Under the pieces are notes generated by a model. That model saw only the letters and a program-made list of their open reading frames with translations. It was not told where the DNA came from and made no database searches. Shown here piece after piece: positions 7,461-10,844 of a stretch of DNA of 10,844 nt (the stretch's first letter is position 1; each line of letters begins with the position of its first letter). Both the position numbers and the translations under genes were made by a program. The DNA is taken from contig DAOUEW010000418.1 in NCBI GenBank assembly GCA_034430275.1, positions 1-10,844 of the forward strand, written 5' to 3'. The DNA comes from JAUVXJ01 sp034430275. GTDB taxonomy: Bacteria; Chloroflexota; Anaerolineae; UBA7937; B3-Chlor.

Positions 7461-8120
7461 CTACTTCTCGTCTTTGGACTCTTCTATCTCAGCCAGGTCG
7501 CTGTATATCGTGTGCCGCGAGACACCCAGCCGCTCGGCCATGAGGGGTACAGCCTTCTTGAGCAAGAAAGCGCCACGCTCTTCCAGAGCACGAATCACCT
7601 TCAGCCGATCAGCCCTCTGCATCAGGGAGATAGGTATGCCCGCCGCGGCGATAGCGTCGTCGAGCATCGTGTCCAGAACGTCTCCTACGTCGCTACCGAA
7701 GGTCTGCGGCTCCGCCTCGTCTTCTGTTGGCTTGATCAATCCCTGCAAGTGTCGATCGAAAGTCAGATACGGCGTGATATCGAGGTTGATGCACATCCCC
7801 CCGAGAATCTCTCCCTGGTCGTCGGTCAGGAACACGGAGGAGGACTTGATGACTCTGCCCCCATCAACCACCGTGGTGTACGAGTAGACCCGCCCGCTCT
7901 CCGGAGACCGCAAGCAGGCCAGACCAGAGTCGGTCAACGGCCCACCGACTCGACGATCGGTCACATCGCCCTCGATGGCCACGATGGAGGCATCAGGATA
8001 GGCCATGTCGTGCAAGACCACCTCACTGCCAGGACCAAGAAGGTCCACGATGGCCATCATCACGGGCTTCAACGATTCATAGAGCTTCTTCTTCAACTCT
8101 GCATCCACGCTGTCAGTCAT
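7461..8120 (-). CDS. YheO/DauR-family transcriptional regulator (PAS-like sensor + HTH)
   Basis: A 219-residue DNA-binding regulator. Residues about 8-125 form the YheO-type PAS-like domain (LYESLKPVMMAIVDLLGPGS 13-32, EVVLHDMAYPDASIVAIEG 33-51, RRVGGPLTD 56-64, YTTVVDGGRVIKSSSVFLTD 81-100, GGMCINLDITPYL 107-119). A linker (126-160) is followed by the C-terminal helix-turn-helix of the HTH_22 type (RADRLKVIRALEERGAFLLK 169-188, AERLGVSRHTIYSDLAEIE 195-213). DauR, the studied member, represses D-arginine catabolism, so small-molecule-responsive repression is the family expectation. The start at ATG 8120 has GGCGGAGCGG just upstream. It is the first gene of the minus-strand set and most likely controls the catabolic genes downstream and perhaps itself. 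The ligand is unknown; neighbours suggest an amino-acid-derived or cyclic compound. Confidence 0.88.
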   Translation of the reverse strand: MTDSVDAELKKKLYESLKPVMMAIVDLLGPGSEVVLHDMAYPDASIVAIEGDVTDRRVGGPLTDSGLACLRSPESGRVYSYTTVVDGGRVIKSSSVFLTDDQGEILGGMCINLDITPYLTFDRHLQGLIKPTEDEAEPQTFGSDVGDVLDTMLDDAIAAAGIPISLMQRADRLKVIRALEERGAFLLKKAVPLMAERLGVSRHTIYSDLAEIEESKDEK

Positions 8121-8144
8121 CCGCTCCGCCCAGGAAACAGAAAG

Positions 8145-8204
8145 CCCGCGGTGTTCTCACACGGGAGCGCGCTGAAACGCGCTGGCCTACGTGTGATCCG
8201 CGGG
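8145..8204 (-). promoter_or_regulatory. Three-tier 20-bp hairpin in the regulator's leader
   Basis: Three nested perfect arms are visible: outer CCCGCGG (8145-8151) with CCGCGGG (8198-8204); middle TCACACG (8157-8163) with CGTGTGA (8190-8196); inner AGCGCG (8166-8171) with CGCGCT (8178-8183) around a 6-nt loop. Small internal loops separate the tiers. On the minus strand the structure lies in the predicted mRNA leader, is followed by the moderately T-rich CTTTCTGTTTCC, and ends 24 nt before the ATG at 8120. It could be an attenuator, a translation-control or stability element, or a dispersed palindromic repeat. The pairing is seen directly; the role is inferred. Confidence 0.65.
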
Positions 8205-8231
8205 CGCCTCGCGATTCGACAACGACACAAC

Positions 8232-8279
8232 CTAATCAACAGAAACGGATTCGTAGACGACATGATCCACACCGACCAT
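8232..8279 (-). CDS. Possible 15-residue valine-rich leader peptide upstream of the regulator
   Basis: A minus-strand mini-ORF, MVGVDHVVYESVSVD then TAG, begins about 15 nt after the predicted transcription start and ends 28 nt before the large hairpin. Six of the 15 residues are valine. The ribosome site is weak (GGG about 6 nt upstream, GAGG farther off and near the 5' end of the transcript). The local minus strand is GT-rich, which raises the chance of valine codons. Placement matches a leader-peptide attenuator, but coding is unproven. Confidence 0.25.
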   Translation of the reverse strand: MVGVDHVVYESVSVD

Positions 8280-8300
8280 CAGCAACCCAAGACCTCACTC

Positions 8301-8329
8301 AGTATACATCCATCTCGACAGTTTGTCAA
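8301..8329 (-). promoter_or_regulatory. Sigma70-type promoter for the regulator / catabolic gene set
   Basis: On the minus strand, TTGACA (8324-8329) and TATACT (8301-8306) are separated by exactly 17 nt, nearly perfect for a housekeeping promoter. Transcription would start near 8294, giving a leader of about 170 nt before the regulator ATG at 8120. The -35 box is part of an inverted repeat, listed separately. Confidence 0.8.
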
Positions 8330-8330
8330 G
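8314..8330 (-). promoter_or_regulatory. Candidate operator overlapping the -35 box
   Basis: The minus strand carries CTTGACA-AAC-TGTCGAG, an inverted repeat of two 7-nt arms with one mismatch and a 3-nt centre. It covers the -35 element, so a bound dimer would block RNA polymerase. Related TGTC(G/T)A words recur just upstream (8331-8350). The adjacent YheO/DauR-type regulator is the natural candidate binder (autoregulation), but this is inference. Confidence 0.4.
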
Positions 8331-8614
8331 TACCTAGACATTTCGACAACATGCTCCGCCCCACCTTTGGAGCGCGGACGAGTCGCCCCCACCGCTCCGG
8401 CCCCGGAAGGCCGTCTCCACACAGTTCACGTTCCACAAGCGTGTGCAAGAAGGGGGCGCCAGAGATCCGTACGAGCTGCTGGCCACTGGCTTCGCCGCTG
8501 GACGCACCCTGAGCCACCTCCTGAGCCCGACGAAGGATAGACCGAAGGTCGTATCGAAGGGCCGGTCCAGCGGCGCCTCGACGCCGTTGCTCCATACTTT
8601 GCGTCCCATGAACC
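8331..8614. other. Non-coding stretch between the two divergent promoters
   Basis: About 280 bp with no convincing gene on either strand. Open frames exist but have no family-like content or good ribosome sites. A palindrome is visible at 8369-8398 (GGAGCG with CGCTCC), with a smaller nested GGACG/CGCCC pair that pairs by a G-U wobble only in minus-strand RNA. It lies outside both predicted transcripts, so it is more likely a DNA-level or dispersed repeat than an RNA structure. Confidence 0.5.
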
Positions 8615-8643
8615 TTGCTAAAGCACCCTTCAGTATGTATAAT
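8615..8643 (+). promoter_or_regulatory. Sigma70-type promoter for the corA-UPF0104 pair
   Basis: TTGCTA (8615-8620) and a perfect TATAAT (8638-8643) are spaced by 17 nt. Transcription would begin near 8650, giving a leader of about 65 nt before the corA ATG at 8715. No operator-like repeat is seen close to it. Confidence 0.75.
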
Positions 8644-8702
8644 GGCTTTCCGTGCCCCAGTGACGGACAGGACTCTCGAGTGTGTCGGCCCGAATGGGTG
8701 GA

Positions 8703-8713
8703 AAGGGGGTGAG
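8703..8713 (+). promoter_or_regulatory. Strong ribosome binding site that sets the corA start
   Basis: AAGGGGGTGAG ends one nucleotide before ATG 8715; its GGGGGTGA core matches the anti-Shine-Dalgarno sequence well. Earlier in-frame starts (GTG 8682, ATG 8694) have no such site and would add residues not typical of the family. Confidence 0.65.
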
Positions 8714-8714
8714 A

Positions 8715-9635
8715 ATGAGCTCTCGAGCTCTCACGTACAACGCAATCACGTGGACCAACGTCGCCAAGGCCACAGCAAACGACATAGAGCAGCTACATCA
8801 GCAGTTCCCTTTCTTCCACCCACTGGACCTGGAAGACTGTCTCAGCGCCATCGAGAGGCCGAAGATCGACGAATACGATAACTACTTATTCATCGTCATG
8901 CACTTTCCTGTCTTCAACAAGGCCACCCGGCGGCTGGGCCGCACGGAGGTGGACATCTTCGTGGGCCGTGGATTCCTGGTCACGGTCAGTGACGGCACAC
9001 TCAAGCCTCTCGCCGAAGACTTCGACAACTCCGAGATCGACGAGGGTCTACGTAGCCAGTTCATGGGGCGGGGATCATACTACCTGTTGTACATGCTGAT
9101 CGATGATCTGGTGGACTACTGCTTCCCTATCCTGGACAAACAGAACCACAACGTTCTGGATATCGAGGAGAGGATCTTCGACGTGAACGCCAGAGCGATG
9201 GTAAGGGAGATCTCCATCCTCCGGCGAAACCTGCTCAACTTCAGGAGCACCATCAAACCTCAGATGAAGATCATCACCAGCCTTGAGCGTAAGGATTGGG
9301 AGTTCTTGAGAGGAGACCTCGAGGTCTACTGGGGAGACGTATCCGACCACGCCGTGCAGATCTGGGAACGTCTCGAGGACCTGTGGGAGGTCGTTGAGGG
9401 TCTGAGCACAACCCTCGAGTCGCTGACCTCTCAGCGCATCAACGAGGTGATGAAGATCCTCACCATCTTCTCGGTGATCATGCTCCCTCTGTCGGTCATC
9501 TCCGGTATCTACGGGATGAATCTCCGGCAACTACCCCTCGCCAGTCACCCCCTCTCGTTCGTGATCATCATAGGTATCATGGCGAGCATCGTGGTCGGCA
9601 TGTTGGCCTACTTCAGCCGTAAAGGCTGGCTCTAG
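8715..9635 (+). CDS. corA: CorA-family divalent metal ion (Mg2+/Co2+) channel protein
   Basis: A 306-residue pentameric inner-membrane ion channel subunit. The first about 240 residues are the cytoplasmic funnel: an alpha/beta part (YLFIVMHFPVF 57-67, IFVGRGFLVTVSDG 81-94) and long charged stalk helices (DLVDYCFPILDKQN 131-144, LDIEERIFD 148-156, LRRNLLNFRSTIKP 169-182). Transmembrane helix 1 is about 247-266 and ends in the signature YGMN (266-269). Helix 2 is about 280-300, and the tail SRKGWL is a typical CorA C-terminus. The short outer loop reads LRQLPLASHP in place of the common acidic MPEL motif, so ion preference may differ from well-studied CorA proteins. The next gene starts immediately after the TAG stop. 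The family is certain; the transported ion is inferred. Confidence 0.92.
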   Translation: MSSRALTYNAITWTNVAKATANDIEQLHQQFPFFHPLDLEDCLSAIERPKIDEYDNYLFIVMHFPVFNKATRRLGRTEVDIFVGRGFLVTVSDGTLKPLAEDFDNSEIDEGLRSQFMGRGSYYLLYMLIDDLVDYCFPILDKQNHNVLDIEERIFDVNARAMVREISILRRNLLNFRSTIKPQMKIITSLERKDWEFLRGDLEVYWGDVSDHAVQIWERLEDLWEVVEGLSTTLESLTSQRINEVMKILTIFSVIMLPLSVISGIYGMNLRQLPLASHPLSFVIIIGIMASIVVGMLAYFSRKGWL

Positions 9636-10703
9636 ATGCAAACCGCAGTCACTGAGGCGCCGCCCGAAGGCGAAGACGTCGAGGCGCCGCTCAAGGTAGA
9701 CTTCAAGAAGTTGTTCCTCATTCTCGCCGTAGGCATCGGGGTCGCGCTACTTCTGGTACGGCTGGTCGGTGAGCGAGAGGCCGTGAGACTCCTCGGCTCC
9801 GCCCACACAGGCTTCGTAGCGTTGGCTGTTCTCGCGGAGTCGTTGCGCTACGTGGCCGTGGCCCTCTATACGCAGAAGCTGCTCCACTTTCTTGGCCGCC
9901 ACATCCCGCTGTGGCCATTCCTGGAGTTGATGTTCGCGGGTGGCTCCGCCAACCGAATCGTCTCGGCCGGGGGTGTGGCAGGCATCTACGTGCGCTATCG
10001 CTTCTTCGACAAGCACGGTCTTTCCATGGGTAACCTGGCTGTGGTCCTTATCTTGCAGAACATCATGACTGGCGTGATCCTGTTCACCACCCTTTGCCTG
10101 GGCCTCCTTTACCTGCTATCTCGCCGACTGCTGGGCATGGAGCAGTTCCTGGTGGCCGCAGCCATGTTGTGTCTGATGTTGGGCCTGTTTGTCGCATCCA
10201 TCGTGCTCTACCGGCGCCCGGCCCAGCTCAAGCGGGCCCTGGACCGCCTGAGCCAGACGGTCGCCGCGCCCATCAACAAGGTCACCGGGCGGAGTCTCTA
10301 CAATCCAGATGGCCTGGCGACGGGTATAGACAACTTCGACAAGGCTGTTGAGGTCGCTCGCAGTAAGCCGCTGGAGACAGGCAAGGCTCTCATCTACGGC
10401 CTGTTGACCCTGTTCTCTGACATTGCCTCCCTGTACTTCGTCTTTCGCGCGCTGGGGTTTGCCATCAGTTTCGACGTTTTGGTCGTGGGGTACGTGGTCA
10501 CCAACTACGTAATCAGCCTGTTACTCATGCCGGAGGGCATCGGGATCACAGAGGTCTCGTTGGCTACCGTCTATACCAGTCTAGGCGTACCATCTGCCAT
10601 GGTGGTGGTGGCCACGCTGCTGTTTCGATTCATCGCCTTCTGGCTGCCCATCGGCGTGGGGCTCGTGGCCCTGTGGCACCTGCGCCGGAGAGCGTTCATC
10701 TGA
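9636..10703 (+). CDS. UPF0104 / lysylphosphatidylglycerol-synthase-TM-type flippase-like membrane protein
   Basis: A 355-residue multi-pass membrane protein of the LPG_synthase_TM (YbhN/UPF0104) group. Hydrophobic segments lie near 25-44, 58-78, 92-118, 132-161, 170-192, 251-271, 280-298 and 317-347. The most telling block is LLLMPEGIGITEVSLATVYT (295-314), followed by LLFRFIAFWLPIGVGLVALW (328-347), the family's PxGxGxxE...R...FW.P..G pattern. The soluble aminoacyl-transferase domain of true MprF proteins is absent, so it is probably not a lysyl-PG synthase; relatives are thought to handle or flip lipid-linked substrates. A charged loop (about 193-250) sits between the two halves. The ATG directly abuts the corA stop (TAG|ATG), with AAAGG 10 nt upstream, showing co-transcription and probable translational coupling. 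Precise function unknown. Confidence 0.85.
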   Translation: MQTAVTEAPPEGEDVEAPLKVDFKKLFLILAVGIGVALLLVRLVGEREAVRLLGSAHTGFVALAVLAESLRYVAVALYTQKLLHFLGRHIPLWPFLELMFAGGSANRIVSAGGVAGIYVRYRFFDKHGLSMGNLAVVLILQNIMTGVILFTTLCLGLLYLLSRRLLGMEQFLVAAAMLCLMLGLFVASIVLYRRPAQLKRALDRLSQTVAAPINKVTGRSLYNPDGLATGIDNFDKAVEVARSKPLETGKALIYGLLTLFSDIASLYFVFRALGFAISFDVLVVGYVVTNYVISLLLMPEGIGITEVSLATVYTSLGVPSAMVVVATLLFRFIAFWLPIGVGLVALWHLRRRAFI

Positions 10704-10750
10704 TTCGATGGCACCGTGGGAGCGGTGTGCAGACTGGAAGGCTAGCTGAT

Positions 10751-10844
10751 ATGGAAGTCTCTGCCTCTCACTTCACGCTCGTCGCCCTGCTGCTCCTCGT
10801 GTGCCTGGCGCAGGTGGAACGAAAGGGCCTGGTATCCATCTCTG
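10751..10844 (+). CDS. Possible start of a membrane or exported protein, cut by the right edge
   Basis: From ATG 10751 (GGAAGG about 10 nt upstream) a frame stays open to the edge: MEVSASHFTLVALLLLVCLA then a charged stretch, 31 codons. The LVALLLLVCLA run looks like a signal anchor or first transmembrane helix. It lies 47 nt after the UPF0104 gene, same strand, so it may be a third gene of that operon. Too little is visible to name a family. Confidence 0.45.
   Translation, partial: MEVSASHFTLVALLLLVCLAQVERKGLVSIS

Noticed and set aside
8120..8263. A 47-codon minus-strand frame in the leader whose TGA overlaps the regulator ATG
   Set aside because: It runs through the whole hairpin, is arginine- and proline-rich in a way expected from GC-rich non-coding DNA, and has no ribosome site; the ATGA overlap is probably chance.
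8326..8609. Two overlapping minus-strand frames of about 90 codons in the divergent control region
   Set aside because: No ribosome site, no recognisable motif, low-complexity arginine- and alanine-rich content, and one overlaps the regulator promoter.
10711..10727. Small hairpin after the UPF0104 gene as a terminator
   Set aside because: Only five base pairs (CACCG/CGGTG) and no T-run follows; a possible further gene starts soon after on the same strand.

Overview
The window is about 60 % GC by eye and has clear sigma70-type promoters, so it is bacterial. The gene content (ferredoxin-linked 2-oxoacid oxidoreductase, B12-dependent mutase, hydantoinase-type ATP enzymes) suggests an anaerobic or microaerophilic heterotroph. 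A Chloroflexota or Desulfobacterota-like host is possible, but nothing here proves the phylum. No tRNA, rRNA, CRISPR array or insertion sequence was seen.

Left part (1-8120), all on the minus strand. In transcription order it holds: a YheO/DauR-type PAS-HTH regulator (8120-7461); a methylmalonyl-CoA-mutase-family large subunit (7250-5652); HyuA-type (5469-3415) and HyuB-type (3378-1654) hydantoinase/oxoprolinase/carboxylase subunits; a small V4R-domain protein (1647-1144); and the first 355 codons of indolepyruvate:ferredoxin oxidoreductase subunit A (1065 to beyond the left edge). It reads as one catabolic gene set headed by its own regulator. The last four genes lie 6-78 nt apart. The mutase is separated from its neighbours by gaps of about 180 and 210 nt.

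Middle (8121-8714). This is a divergent control region. A near-consensus minus-strand promoter (TTGACA-17-TATACT, 8301-8329) sits inside a small inverted repeat. It is followed by a roughly 170-nt leader that holds a 15-codon valine-rich mini-ORF (8279-8232) and a three-tier 20-bp hairpin (8145-8204) ending 24 nt before the regulator start. A plus-strand promoter (TTGCTA-17-TATAAT, 8615-8643) drives the right part. About 280 bp between the promoters hold no convincing gene.

Right part (8715-10844), plus strand. A CorA-family divalent-cation channel (8715-9635) is directly abutted (TAG|ATG) by a multi-pass UPF0104/LPG-synthase-TM-type membrane protein (9636-10703). The start of a possible further membrane or exported protein runs off the right edge (10751 onward).

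How the genes may work together (inference). HyuA and HyuB normally form one ATP-dependent enzyme acting on cyclic amides or carboxylating ketones. The V4R protein, 6 nt downstream, may be a third subunit or ligand-binding partner. IorA-type enzymes turn aryl- or branched 2-oxoacids into acyl-CoA, and the mutase would rearrange an acyl-CoA. The likely theme is breakdown of an amino-acid-derived, aromatic or cyclic substrate through CoA thioesters, sensed by the PAS-HTH regulator. The mutase departs from canonical methylmalonyl-CoA mutase in the region that normally contacts the adenosyl group, so its substrate should not be assumed.
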